Shown here: positions 18,038 to 26,353 of the stretch, piece by piece | How positions within the stretch are numbered: the stretch's first letter is position 1 | How the letters are laid out: each line of letters opens with the position of its first letter | Source of the DNA: Gemmatimonadaceae bacterium | GTDB lineage: Bacteria; Gemmatimonadota; Gemmatimonadetes; Gemmatimonadales; Gemmatimonadaceae | DNA length: 55,391 nt | Assembly (NCBI GenBank): GCA_025928335.1 | Contig: JAICJQ010000006.1 | Span: forward strand, 1 to 55,391 | Reading direction: 5' to 3' | The notes under the pieces: model-generated | Told to the model about the DNA's origin: nothing | Seen by the model: the letters and a program-made list of their open reading frames with translations, nothing else | Databases searched by the model: none | Program-made: the position numbers and the translations under genes

Positions 18038-18445
18038 TCAGTCCTCGTCCCCGAATAGGTCCGTCCACCGCGCGTCGATCGCGCTCACCACGTCATCGCG
18101 AGTGAGACCCAGTCGTTTCGCATCGACAAGCAGCGCCTCGACGTCGCTCGACAGCAGGACGCGACGCTCGGCGCCCGTCGCGCGGCGCTTGGTGGTGACT
18201 ACGGTGCCGATCCCCGGATGCACCTCGAGCAGACCATCGCGTACGAGCTCCGCCACGACCTTTTGCGCCGTGTTCGGATTGATCTTGAGGGCCTGGCTCA
18301 ACTCGCGAACGGACGGGAAGGGCGATCCCGGCGTCAGCTCGCCCGAGACGACGGCTTTCGTCGCCGCGTAGACGATCTGTCGGTAGGGCGATTTGCCCGC
18401 CTCGATCGATACGGAGAACGGTAACACAGGTGTACTATGGCACAT
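18038..18445 (-). CDS. GntR family regulator, YtrA subfamily
   Basis: A 135-residue regulator with the YtrA-type short layout: 'SPYRQIVYAATKAVVSGELTPGSPFPSVRELSQALKINPNTAQKVVAELVRDGLLEVHPGIGTVV' is the winged helix, followed by a ~45-residue C-terminal dimerisation helix pair and no ligand-binding FCD/UTRA domain. It should repress its own operon with the ABC transporter genes 4 nt downstream. The first ATG (18445) lies inside a perfect palindrome; a GTG at 18427 (codon 7, before 'LPFSVSIEAG') is an alternative start that would match the predicted transcription start (see promoter entry) and the usual YtrA N-terminus. Confidence 0.9.
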   Translation of the reverse strand: MCHSTPVLPFSVSIEAGKSPYRQIVYAATKAVVSGELTPGSPFPSVRELSQALKINPNTAQKVVAELVRDGLLEVHPGIGTVVTTKRRATGAERRVLLSSDVEALLVDAKRLGLTRDDVVSAIDARWTDLFGDED

Positions 18446-18455
18446 AGTACACCTG
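18427..18455. promoter_or_regulatory. Perfect 13-bp-arm palindrome, probable GntR operator
   Basis: The arms CAGGTGTACTATG (18427-18439) and CATAGTACACCTG (18443-18455) are exact reverse complements around a 3-bp centre. The core GTACTA...TAGTAC has the shape of YtrA/GntR operators. It covers the annotated start codon of the gntR gene and the predicted -10 box, so binding of the regulator would block its own transcription. Confidence 0.85.
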
Positions 18456-18462
18456 GCGTCAA
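18434..18462 (-). promoter_or_regulatory. Predicted sigma70-type promoter for the gntR-ABC operon
   Basis: Reading leftward there is TTGACG (18462-18457), a 17-bp spacer, and CATAGT (18439-18434). The -35 box is near consensus and the -10 matches 4 of 6. Transcription would start near 18427, at the GTG codon 7 of the longer gntR frame, which raises the possibility of a leaderless message. The -10 box is embedded in the palindrome. This is inferred from sequence only. Confidence 0.55.
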
Positions 18463-18597
18463 GCGACCGAGTCCTTCGGGCCGCTCGAACAGGATCGCGA
18501 GAACCTCTGCCGAATTGCCGGGTCCTGCCAGAAGTCTACGCCGAGCGGTACGTTCTCGGCGTCCGCTTCCCATAGGCTTCGAGCCGCTCAGCCATCC

Positions 18598-21261
18598 ATG
18601 CCCGACGACGTCGTACCCGCCGACACTCGACCATACATCGCGCTCTCCAGCGCGCTGGGCGAGCGGTATCGCATCGAGCGCACACTGGGCGAGGGCGGGA
18701 TGGCGACGGTCTATCTCGCCCACGATCTCAAGCACGACCGAAAAGTCGCCGTCAAGGTCCTCAAGCCGGAGCTGGGCGCGGTCCTCGGCGCCGAACGGTT
18801 CCTGAGCGAGATCAAAGTCACCGCGCAACTGCAGCATCCCAACTTGCTGCCACTCTTCGACAGCGGCGAAGCGAATGGGCTGCTGTATTACGTGATGCCG
18901 TTCGTCGAAGGCGAGACGCTCCGCGCTCGCCTGGAGCGGGAAAAACAGCTCAGCGTCAGAGCGGCCGTAGGTATCGCGACCGGCGTCTCCTACGCGCTCG
19001 CCTATGCCCACGAGCGCGGCATCATTCACCGCGATCTCAAACCGGAGAACATCCTCTTTCAATCGGGACAGCCGGTCGTCGCCGACTTTGGGATCGCGCT
19101 GGCAGTCTCGAACGCCGGCGGCGTCCGCGCCACGCAAACTGGAATGGCGCTCGGCACTCCCCAGTACATGTCGCCGGAGCAGGCGGTAGGCGAGCGCGAG
19201 ATCGATGCGCGAACGGACATCTATTCGCTCGCCAGCGTGTTGTACGAGATGCTCACCGGCGAGCCGCCGCACACGGCGGGGACGGTCCAGGCCGTGATCA
19301 TGAAAGTGATCACGGATCCCGCGCGCCCAGTCGGGGAGCTGCGAAAGAGCGTTCCACCGAACGTGGCCGCGGCAATCGCCAAAGCGCTCGAGAAGCTGCC
19401 CGCGGACCGATTCGACAATGCGCGCTCCTTCAGCGAGGCACTGGCGAATCCAGCCTATGCGGCCGAGACGTCGGTGATGCAGGGAAGATCGACAGGCCGG
19501 CGCGGTGTATCGCCCGCGCTCTTCTTTGCGGTGTCGGGTTTCGCCGTCGCGGCACTGATCGGCGCGGTCTTGGCGTGGCGTCGTCCGGCCATAACATCGC
19601 CGGCGCCGCGGGCTCGTTTTCGGTTGGAGATCCCCGACTCGCAGGCGGTTGCCGCCACGAGCGGTTCGCGCTCGCTGGTCATTTCGCCGGATGGATCGGA
19701 GATCGTGTACGCTGGGCACAACGCGCGAGGCCAGCGTGTGCTGTTTCGCCGGCGCCTCGACGAGCTCGCAGTGCACGAAGTACCAGGCAGTCTCAATCCG
19801 AGCGCTCCCGTATTTGCGCCGACCGGCGACCTCGCGTTCGAGAAAGGCGACGGGACGCTCAATGTACTGCCGATCGACGGACGGCCGATCACACGAACGC
19901 TCGAAGACGTGAGTCGTGTCAGCTGGGGAGACGGCGACATGATCGTCTTCCGGCGCGGCAGCTCCCTCTGGCGCACGAGCGCCGGCAGCGGCCCAGCCAC
20001 GAGACTCACGAAGGTCGACTCCGCGGCCGGTGAAGGCGACACGTCGCCATTCGTGCTCCCAGGGGGCCGCGCGGCGCTGTTCAATCACTATCGCGAAGCA
20101 CGGACTCCCGACGAGATGGATGTGTTCGTGGTCCGGCTCGATGACGGGCGGGTGAAGCGTCTGGGTATCAAGGGCTCGAGTCCGCAGTACGTAAGCAGCG
20201 GTCACATTGTCGTTCCGCAGAGCGACGGAACGCTGCTCGCCGCGCCGTTCGACTTGCGCACGCTCGAGCTACGCGGCCCAGCGGTCAGGGTGCTCGACGG
20301 AATGTTCGTTCGGCCGACAGGCACCGCACAGTTCGATGTCTCGCGGAATGGCGTCCTCGCCTACATCGAGGGCGGCATCTCGCAACGCCCCGTGCTCATC
20401 GATCGAGCCGGGCGCGAGCACGAGGCGGGTTTCCCCGAGGGCGCCTACACACACCCGCGATTGTCGCCGGCCGGAGACCGCGTCGCCGTCGAACGATCGG
20501 AAGGAATGCGGGCGGACATCTGGAGCATCACGCGCGCGACGGGACAGATCTCGCGCCTCACTCGCGACGGACAAAGCAGCTCGCCCGAGTGGAGCGCCGA
20601 TGGCAGTCGCATCGGGTGGATTCACGGCGACAGCGCCGGCGCGAGCATCCGCTGGCAGGCAGCCGACGGGAGCGGAACGCCCGAGGTGATCGCGACACAA
20701 GGTCGCGTTCCCTTTCGCTTCCTGTTCACGCCGGACGGCAAGTCGATCGCGGTGGTCGTCGGTGGTCCTTTCCGTCACGACATCTTGGTCTTTCCGCTCG
20801 ACGGCAAGTCGCCGCCGCGCACCGTCGCTGGAAGCGACGCTGACGAGCTTCAGCCAAGCGTCTCGCCGGATGGCCGTTGGCTGGCGTTCACGAGCAACGA
20901 GACGGGACGCACCGAGGTATTCGTGGCGAGCATCGAGGATCCGTCGACGCGGTTCCAGATCACGACCGATGGCGGCGGGGAGCCGGTGTGGCGGGACAAC
21001 CATTCCCTCGTCGTGCGCAGCGGGTCGTTGTTTGTCGCGATCTCGCTCAGCTTCGCGCCGCGTACCGAGGTGACGCGGCGCGATACGCTCTTCGCCGACA
21101 CGTACCCACGGGGAACGCCCGACCGGGGGATCGACATCAGTACGCGGACCGGCGATCTCGTGACCGTGGCGCGCCCGGGCGGCAGCCGCGAGCGCATCGT
21201 CGTCGTTACTGGATGGCTCGACGAATTGAAGGAGCGCATGGGGCGCGCCGCGAAACCGTAA
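18598..21261 (+). CDS. Ser/Thr protein kinase with TM segment and TolB-like propeller (kinase 3)
   Basis: An 887-residue member of the same family as kinases 1 and 2. Gly loop LGEGGMATV at 30-38, ATP lysine 53, HRDLKPEN from 144 (Asp 146), DFG Asp 163, 'GTPQYMSPEQAVGEREIDARTDIYSL' activation segment, membrane helix about 306-327 ('PALFFAVSGFAVAALIGAVLAW'), then an exported propeller with 'SPDGSEIVYAG', 'WSADGSRIGWI' and 'SPDGRWLAFTSNETGRTEVFVAS' strands. It is divergent from the gntR operon (152 bp between starts), so the shared intergenic region could let GntR influence it. Directly after its stop lies a kinase-domain remnant. Confidence 0.93.
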   Translation: MPDDVVPADTRPYIALSSALGERYRIERTLGEGGMATVYLAHDLKHDRKVAVKVLKPELGAVLGAERFLSEIKVTAQLQHPNLLPLFDSGEANGLLYYVMPFVEGETLRARLEREKQLSVRAAVGIATGVSYALAYAHERGIIHRDLKPENILFQSGQPVVADFGIALAVSNAGGVRATQTGMALGTPQYMSPEQAVGEREIDARTDIYSLASVLYEMLTGEPPHTAGTVQAVIMKVITDPARPVGELRKSVPPNVAAAIAKALEKLPADRFDNARSFSEALANPAYAAETSVMQGRSTGRRGVSPALFFAVSGFAVAALIGAVLAWRRPAITSPAPRARFRLEIPDSQAVAATSGSRSLVISPDGSEIVYAGHNARGQRVLFRRRLDELAVHEVPGSLNPSAPVFAPTGDLAFEKGDGTLNVLPIDGRPITRTLEDVSRVSWGDGDMIVFRRGSSLWRTSAGSGPATRLTKVDSAAGEGDTSPFVLPGGRAALFNHYREARTPDEMDVFVVRLDDGRVKRLGIKGSSPQYVSSGHIVVPQSDGTLLAAPFDLRTLELRGPAVRVLDGMFVRPTGTAQFDVSRNGVLAYIEGGISQRPVLIDRAGREHEAGFPEGAYTHPRLSPAGDRVAVERSEGMRADIWSITRATGQISRLTRDGQSSSPEWSADGSRIGWIHGDSAGASIRWQAADGSGTPEVIATQGRVPFRFLFTPDGKSIAVVVGGPFRHDILVFPLDGKSPPRTVAGSDADELQPSVSPDGRWLAFTSNETGRTEVFVASIEDPSTRFQITTDGGGEPVWRDNHSLVVRSGSLFVAISLSFAPRTEVTRRDTLFADTYPRGTPDRGIDISTRTGDLVTVARPGGSRERIVVVTGWLDELKERMGRAAKP

Positions 21262-21881
21262 TCGGCCTCAAAGTCCTTTCGCCCGATCTCGCGCAAGGTT
21301 TGAGCGCCGAACGCTTCGAGCGCGAGATCCAGCTCGCCGCATCCCTTCAGCAGGCCAACATCGTTCCCGTGCTGGCGACAAGCGAGACGGGAGGGATGCC
21401 GTATTACACAATGCCCTTCGTCGAAGGCGAGAGCCTCAGCTCGCGTCTCAAGAACAAGGGCGCGATGTCGATCGGTGAAGCGGTGAGCGTCCTGCGCGAC
21501 GTGGCCCGCGCACTGCAATTCGCGCACGAACGCGGCATCGTTCATCGGGACATCAAGCCGGACAATGTGCTCCTCTCTGGCGCTACCGCGGTAGCGACCG
21601 ACTTCGGGATCGCGAAAGCCATCGCCGCGTCGCGTGCGGGCGTCGGACATGAACCGACGTTGACGCAGCTGGGCACTTCTATAGGAGCGCCGGCGTACAT
21701 CTCGCCCGGTGGCGGCAACGCGACGCCCGATCTGTCGTGCTCAGGTGGCGCTGGTGGGCGCGGTGGAAACAACGCCGCTCAGGCACCGCCCGGGACGTAC
21801 AACGTGAAGCTCACAGTGAACGGGCATGACTACACCAAGCCCGTCGTCGTGCTCGACGACGTCTGGCTACACGAGCGTTGA
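21250..21881 (+). pseudogene. Ser/Thr kinase remnant fused in frame to a BNR-repeat-type C-terminal tail
   Basis: The frame reads a kinase domain from beta-strand 3 ('VIGLKVLSPDLAQGLSAERF') through 'HERGIVHRDIKPDNVLL', 'TDFGIAKAI' and 'TQLGTSIGAPAYISP' (about 21250-21711). The P-loop is missing and the sequence stops exactly where '-EQ' of the APE-like motif should follow. It then continues in frame into 'GGGNATPDLSCSGG ... APPGTYNVKLTVNGHDYTKPVVVLDD', which resembles the last strand region of sortilin/BNR-repeat glycosyl-hydrolase-like proteins and is unrelated to kinases. The kinase type differs from the three neighbours ('MPFVEGESLSSRL', 'DNVLLSG'). No start codon with a ribosome site is apparent. 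It reads as two gene fragments joined by deletion. Confidence 0.8.
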
Positions 21882-21911
21882 GCCGCGTGTGCCGAGTCGC
21901 ATCTCGAGGGA

Positions 21912-23339
21912 CTAAGGCTTCACCTTGGTCCGGGCGTTGACCCAGTCGGCAATGATCTGCAGTGCCGTCGGCGAAAACGTCTCGTCGATCGCTGCGTATT
22001 CATTTGGGCTTCCTGTTTTCGCCGGCTGGAAGAGGTGGTTGAGACCAGGCAGCTCCCTGACCTCATAGTCTCGATTGCCGGCGCGCTTGAGCGTCGTATC
22101 GATCGCCGCGAGGTCCTGCTTCGGCGGCACTTGCAGGTCGAGCGAACCGTCGAGCGCAAGAACGGGGACGCGCACCTGCCGCAGCGCCGTGCGTGGATCG
22201 TACTTGAGGAAGTACTGCATCCATGGCGCGAGCACTTGCGCCTTGACCGTCGCGAGCTGAGTTCGCGCCAGTGGTTGCTGGCCGGCGGGAAGCGATGCGA
22301 CCATGCGGTCCGCGATCGCGTCGACGCGGGCGGCGGCATCCGCCGAGTCACGCGCGCCTTTAACGGCGGCATACAGACGGCTGTTCACGGCGAGACTCGT
22401 GTCGATCATCGCCTGCGGCGCGCCGTTTGCCTTGGCGATCAACTCTGCCTGCAGGAGCAGGATCGAATCGCCGGGAAGCCCCGGACCGGCGAGCAGCACG
22501 ATGAACGCGACGTTCGCGTCGCGCGACGCGACGATCGGCGCAATGAGTCCGCCTTCACTGTGTCCAATGATGCCGACATGTCCGGGCGCGATGCCGGGTT
22601 GCTTCCGCAGGAACGCGACGGCGGCCTGCGCGTCGTCGGCGAAATCAGCGCTCGTCGACGCCGCGAAGTTGCCCGTCGACGCGGCGATTCCTCGATCGTC
22701 ATAGCGAAGGCTGGCGATGCCGTGCCGAGCCAGGTAGTCGGCGATGACGAGGAATGGCTTGTGGCCGAGCAGCTCCTCGTTGCGGTTCTGTGGACCCGAG
22801 CCGGTGACCATCACGACGGCGGGAAACGGCCCGGCTCCCTGCGGCATGAGAATCGTTCCGGCGAGTCGGACGCCTGGCACCGACTCGACGCTCACCTCTC
22901 GCGACGAATAGGGAAACGGCGGCTTGGGCTCCTGCGGACGGACGCGTGTCGTCGGTGACAGCGCGCGACCCATGTCGAGGGGCACCGGGGCACTCCGCGT
23001 GAACGTTCCGCGAAGCGAGTCCTTCGCCGCGTCAAGGACAGCCGCATAGGTCGCCTGCGCCGCCGTCATCGAAACGACCAGTGTATCGCCGTGCAGCGCA
23101 AGCGTCGCCGGAATCTTCGCGTTGCCCTGGTCTAGGCTCGTCATCACGCCGGTGAGGCCGCCGGTCGAACTGTCGCGCGCGACAGAGAGTCCGAGGCGAA
23201 GTTTTGCGGCCGGCGTGGCGAGCGTTCCGATCCACTCGCCGACGAATTTACCGGCGACGGTGGGCTGCTGCGCTTGCAGTACAGCCGGGACGATCGCGGC
23301 AGCGACGATGGCGCGCCGGAAGCTGACAGTTCTCATCAT
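21912..23339 (-). CDS. Secreted alpha/beta hydrolase (dienelactone hydrolase / S9-like esterase)
   Basis: A 475-residue protein with a signal peptide ('FRRAIVAAAIVPAVLQAQQ'). An N-terminal ~130-residue beta-rich domain ('GKFVGEWIGTLATPAAKLRLGLSV...LTGVMTSLDQGNAKIPATLAL') precedes an alpha/beta hydrolase domain with oxyanion region 'VMVTGSGPQNRNEE', 'LRYDDRGI', nucleophile 'GHSEGG' (Ser 261), acid 'LDGSLDLQVPP' and histidine 'PGLNHLFQ'. This two-part layout is common in exported esterases of Gemmatimonadota and Bacteroidota. Start ATG 23339 has GGAG 8 nt upstream; an adjacent second ATG is possible. It is 22 nt downstream of the SIMPL gene, probably one operon. Confidence 0.9.
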   Translation of the reverse strand: MMRTVSFRRAIVAAAIVPAVLQAQQPTVAGKFVGEWIGTLATPAAKLRLGLSVARDSSTGGLTGVMTSLDQGNAKIPATLALHGDTLVVSMTAAQATYAAVLDAAKDSLRGTFTRSAPVPLDMGRALSPTTRVRPQEPKPPFPYSSREVSVESVPGVRLAGTILMPQGAGPFPAVVMVTGSGPQNRNEELLGHKPFLVIADYLARHGIASLRYDDRGIAASTGNFAASTSADFADDAQAAVAFLRKQPGIAPGHVGIIGHSEGGLIAPIVASRDANVAFIVLLAGPGLPGDSILLLQAELIAKANGAPQAMIDTSLAVNSRLYAAVKGARDSADAAARVDAIADRMVASLPAGQQPLARTQLATVKAQVLAPWMQYFLKYDPRTALRQVRVPVLALDGSLDLQVPPKQDLAAIDTTLKRAGNRDYEVRELPGLNHLFQPAKTGSPNEYAAIDETFSPTALQIIADWVNARTKVKP

Positions 23340-23361
23340 GGTTTGTTCTCCGAATACACGA

Positions 23362-24099
23362 TTAGCGCAGATAGTAGTCGATCGTTGAGACGACGCGCAC
23401 GACCTTCGCGATCTGGCTCGACTCATTGATGCCGGGTGCCTGATCTCGCGGCAGAATCTCGAAGATACCTTGGTTGGCTTGGCGAATTCCGCCAAGCTGG
23501 CTTCGCGAGTCACGCGCGAACTGAGAGGCGGCCTCGCGGGCGCGCGCCGTCGCGTCCGCGATCATTTCCGGCTTGAGCTTGTTCAGACCAGAGAACACGA
23601 ACGTCGGTCCACCCGAGTTGGCCCCGTATTCGCCACCCGACGAAATGGCGACGCCGATCGCCGCCAGCTCGCCGATCTGCTGGCTGGCGGCAAGCACTTC
23701 ATCGGGGCGGCTTGAACGAACGAGCACCGTCTGATGGACGACGTATCGGTTGGCCGGCCTGCGATCCGATCCGTATTGATTGGCGTAGGCGTCGGTGGCG
23801 GAGAACTCCGTCATCTGAATCTGGCTCGTGTCGACGCCGTGGCGCGCAAGAAAGTCGCGAACGCCGACGATGCTTTTCGTCAGCTTGCTGTTCGCGGCCG
23901 CAAGATCGTTGTCCGCTCCGACGAGATGCAGTGGCCAAATGGCGAGGTCGGCGCGCACTTCGCGCTCCGACACGCCCTTGACGGTCACGAAACGGTCGGC
24001 CGCCCGCGCCCGCGCGAAGCCGTTGCCGGCGAGGAATCCGGCGAGTGCGATGCCGCTAGCGAGAATGATCGCGCGGAGGGTGAGACGATCCACGGTCAT
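23362..24099 (-). CDS. SIMPL domain (DUF541) periplasmic protein
   Basis: A 245-residue protein with an N-terminal membrane anchor or signal ('AIILASGIALAGFLAGNGFA'). The SIMPL/DUF541 fold follows: 'RFVTVKGVSEREVRADLAIWPLHLVG', 'VRDFLARHGVDTSQIQ', 'YVVHQTVLVRSSRPDEV', 'GPTFVFSGLNKLKPEMIADATARAREAA' and 'VVRVVSTIDYYL'. DUF541 proteins (YggE/BP26-like) are oligomeric envelope proteins linked to stress protection; the exact role is unknown. It precedes the hydrolase gene in the same direction with a 22-nt gap. Confidence 0.9.
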   Translation of the reverse strand: MTVDRLTLRAIILASGIALAGFLAGNGFARARAADRFVTVKGVSEREVRADLAIWPLHLVGADNDLAAANSKLTKSIVGVRDFLARHGVDTSQIQMTEFSATDAYANQYGSDRRPANRYVVHQTVLVRSSRPDEVLAASQQIGELAAIGVAISSGGEYGANSGGPTFVFSGLNKLKPEMIADATARAREAASQFARDSRSQLGGIRQANQGIFEILPRDQAPGINESSQIAKVVRVVSTIDYYLR

Positions 24100-24205
24100 T
24101 GCGGCGAAGCGAAAAGTTCGAGAAACTTCATTCGCTGCAATCTACACGACGGACTTGGGGGACAGGTCCGCTTGATGAGCTGTCGCTGCCCGCAGGAGAG
24201 TTGCA

Positions 24206-25648
24206 ATGAAGGGTGCGTTGTCGACGATCGTCGGATCGGCTCTCGCTGGAATCACGTTTGTATCGTGTCGCCAAGCCGTCGAACCGGGACTCCCTGCGCA
24301 AATTCCCATCGGCGCGCTGGTCCCGTTTCCCGATTCCATAAATCGCGCCAACCCCCTGCCGCCGCGAACTGATGATTCCTCGACTGTCGTTCTCGGCGAT
24401 ACGCTCGCCGTGGGCCAGGTCGGCAACGGCGGGACGCAAATCTCCGTTCGGTTTTTCGCCCGCGATACAGCGAGCGGCGTGTTCCACCCCCGCACGCTCC
24501 CGTTGGCCGAGTGTCCGTTCGTCGTTGCATTGACGCGTCTTGCCGAAACGGCGGCAGTTTGGCGCTCGGATCGCGCTGCGCCTGCACTCCGTTGCCCGTC
24601 GCTACAGCGGTCCCTCGACGGCGCCGAGGTCGACGCCACATACGACGTAAAGTCACTGTTGGGCGACTCCATCGCCGCCGGGAAGTATCGCGCCCCGCTC
24701 GACGTTCATGCCGCCGATGGTCGCGTCTTTCATTATTCCTCCATCACGATGTACCTGACCCCGACCATCGAGCCGTCGCTTCTCGACTACTCGCTGCTCG
24801 AGTTCAAGGGGTCGTCGGCAATCACCGGCGTCGCGCCGCGCTATCTCAACACCTCCGTGGTCGTACGAAACCCGACCGCCAAGCCGTTTGCTGTCGACTA
24901 TGGCGCATGCGCGGTCAACGTGAGGCTGTTCAAGAACGCTGATCGCACAGGAAACCCTGTCTGGCGGTCGGAGGACCGCCGGGCTCCGGGATCACCGTAC
25001 ACCTACGGCTGCATAACGCCCCTATACGTCTCCACTGTGCCCCCAGGCGATTCGCTCGTCTTTCCGATGAATGTCCCGATGTACGAAGTGATCGGTGACA
25101 GCCTGCCGGCGGGACATTACTACGTGTCCGCCGAGCTCGGCCTCGTCGGGCAAACAAGGGCTGACGGCACGCCCGCGCCGGGACTCACCAGGTCCGTCGC
25201 TGCCGGTGAGGTCGACATCGCCAACGAGCGCGATCGTCTTCCAGCGTCGCGCGTAGCGGACAGCGTCTCGTTCACGGCGACGACTCGCGTGATTCCGGGA
25301 AACGGCGACGACACGCTGCGCACGCTCGTCATGGTGACGAACGTCTCCACTCGGCGAGTAACCATGAGCATCGCCGCAAGCTGCCAGGTCATCGCCTACG
25401 TCTATCGAACCGCGGACCTTCGCGATTCAGTTCCTATCGCTCAGCCGATGACGACATTCCCCAGCTCGAGGTGCGTCGCCGACAATTATCCATTCGCGCT
25501 CGATGCCGGCCGGTCATGGGTCTTCGGTACTCAGACTCCGATGTCCGTGATCCGCGCTCGTTTCGGAGTTGGGCATTACTGGTTTACCGCATGGTTGCTG
25601 ACGACCGGACAGATTCTCCTCGCGGCTGGAGACGCGGAGGTCAAATAG
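24206..25648 (+). CDS. Putative lipoprotein with repeated beta-sandwich (BsuPI-like) domains
   Basis: A 480-residue exported protein with a lipobox-like 'GITFVSC' (Cys ~21). At least two internal segments have the same pattern of an Ig-like sandwich: 'LNTSVVVRNPTAKPFAVDYGACAVNVRLFKN...PPGDSLVFPM...LPAGHYYVSAEL' and 'TLRTLVMVTNVSTRRVTMSIAASCQVIAYVYRT...FALDAGRSWVF...VGHYWFTAWL'. The order (non-bonded strand, conserved Cys, 'W/F' then 'GHYYxxAxL') resembles the intracellular proteinase inhibitor BsuPI fold, but this is a fold guess. GGAGAG lies 5 nt before the ATG. No enzymatic residues are recognised. Confidence 0.75.
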   Translation: MKGALSTIVGSALAGITFVSCRQAVEPGLPAQIPIGALVPFPDSINRANPLPPRTDDSSTVVLGDTLAVGQVGNGGTQISVRFFARDTASGVFHPRTLPLAECPFVVALTRLAETAAVWRSDRAAPALRCPSLQRSLDGAEVDATYDVKSLLGDSIAAGKYRAPLDVHAADGRVFHYSSITMYLTPTIEPSLLDYSLLEFKGSSAITGVAPRYLNTSVVVRNPTAKPFAVDYGACAVNVRLFKNADRTGNPVWRSEDRRAPGSPYTYGCITPLYVSTVPPGDSLVFPMNVPMYEVIGDSLPAGHYYVSAELGLVGQTRADGTPAPGLTRSVAAGEVDIANERDRLPASRVADSVSFTATTRVIPGNGDDTLRTLVMVTNVSTRRVTMSIAASCQVIAYVYRTADLRDSVPIAQPMTTFPSSRCVADNYPFALDAGRSWVFGTQTPMSVIRARFGVGHYWFTAWLLTTGQILLAAGDAEVK

Positions 25649-25649
25649 G

Positions 25650-26288
25650 CTATCGCTTTCCGCCGAACGGTGTGTGCAAAGAGAAGCCGACGTCGAACGT
25701 GAAATAGTTGACACCCGTGCCCGTCGTGGTCGTCGGCGTCGTGACGCCCGGGATTTTCGCCTTGAGGTTTTGTCCGACGTAGCGCGCCTGCGGCGACAGC
25801 GAGACGATGCCGAGCAGCGTGTAGTCGAAGCCGACGCCCACCTCGTAGCCCGGCGTCTTGTCAGTCGTCAGTACTTTCGTCGACGAGCTGCCGTAGCTGC
25901 CCTCGAGGTCGTGGAACGTCACCCCGCCTTTGACGTACGGTCGAAACCGCGCCATGCCCGGCACGGCGAGCTTCGCTCCCACCGTTGCTCCTTGTAGCGT
26001 GTACTTCCCGTCGCTCTGACAGGTGGTCGTCTCGCAGTCGAAGTTTATGTGATCGAATCCGGCGTACGCGCCAATCGGCCCGATGCCGAGCCCGACGTCG
26101 AGACCGTAGCCGAATCCATTTTTCGCGCCCTGGATCAACGCGCCGTTCGCGGCGGCTTGATCGTCCGCGAAAGCGCCGGTCGGGATGCTGCCGGTGCCGC
26201 GAACTCCGATCGAGAGGTATTGGGCCGATAGCTCGGACGCCGACGTGACGGACGCGGCCACGACGACCGCATACCAGAGACTTTTCAT
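25650..26288 (-). CDS. Outer-membrane beta-barrel protein (OmpW/OmpA-barrel-like)
   Basis: A 212-residue protein with a signal peptide ('WYAVVVAASVTSASELSAQ') followed by alternating strands: 'LSIGVRGTGSIPTGAF', 'GFGYGLDVGLGIGPIGAYAGFDHI', 'FRPYVKGGVTFHD', 'PGYEVGVGFDYTLLGIVSLSPQARYVG', 'NYFTFDVGFSLHTPF'. The aromatic-ended last strand is typical of outer-membrane insertion. A Cys pair ('CETTTC') may form a loop disulfide. GGAGGG lies ~6 nt upstream of ATG 26288. Its stop is next to the convergent lipoprotein stop (1 nt between). Confidence 0.88.
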   Translation of the reverse strand: MKSLWYAVVVAASVTSASELSAQYLSIGVRGTGSIPTGAFADDQAAANGALIQGAKNGFGYGLDVGLGIGPIGAYAGFDHINFDCETTTCQSDGKYTLQGATVGAKLAVPGMARFRPYVKGGVTFHDLEGSYGSSSTKVLTTDKTPGYEVGVGFDYTLLGIVSLSPQARYVGQNLKAKIPGVTTPTTTTGTGVNYFTFDVGFSLHTPFGGKR

Positions 26289-26353
26289 AGTGCCCTCCAG
26301 AGTGATTTCTGCGTCCAAGAGTGGCTTTACGGATCAGGGATGTGCTTGTTGGA

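Noticed and set aside
18334-20205. A 623-codon open frame antisense to kinase 3 and into gntR
   Set aside because: No family features; it mirrors the kinase coding strand and crosses the gntR promoter and operator.
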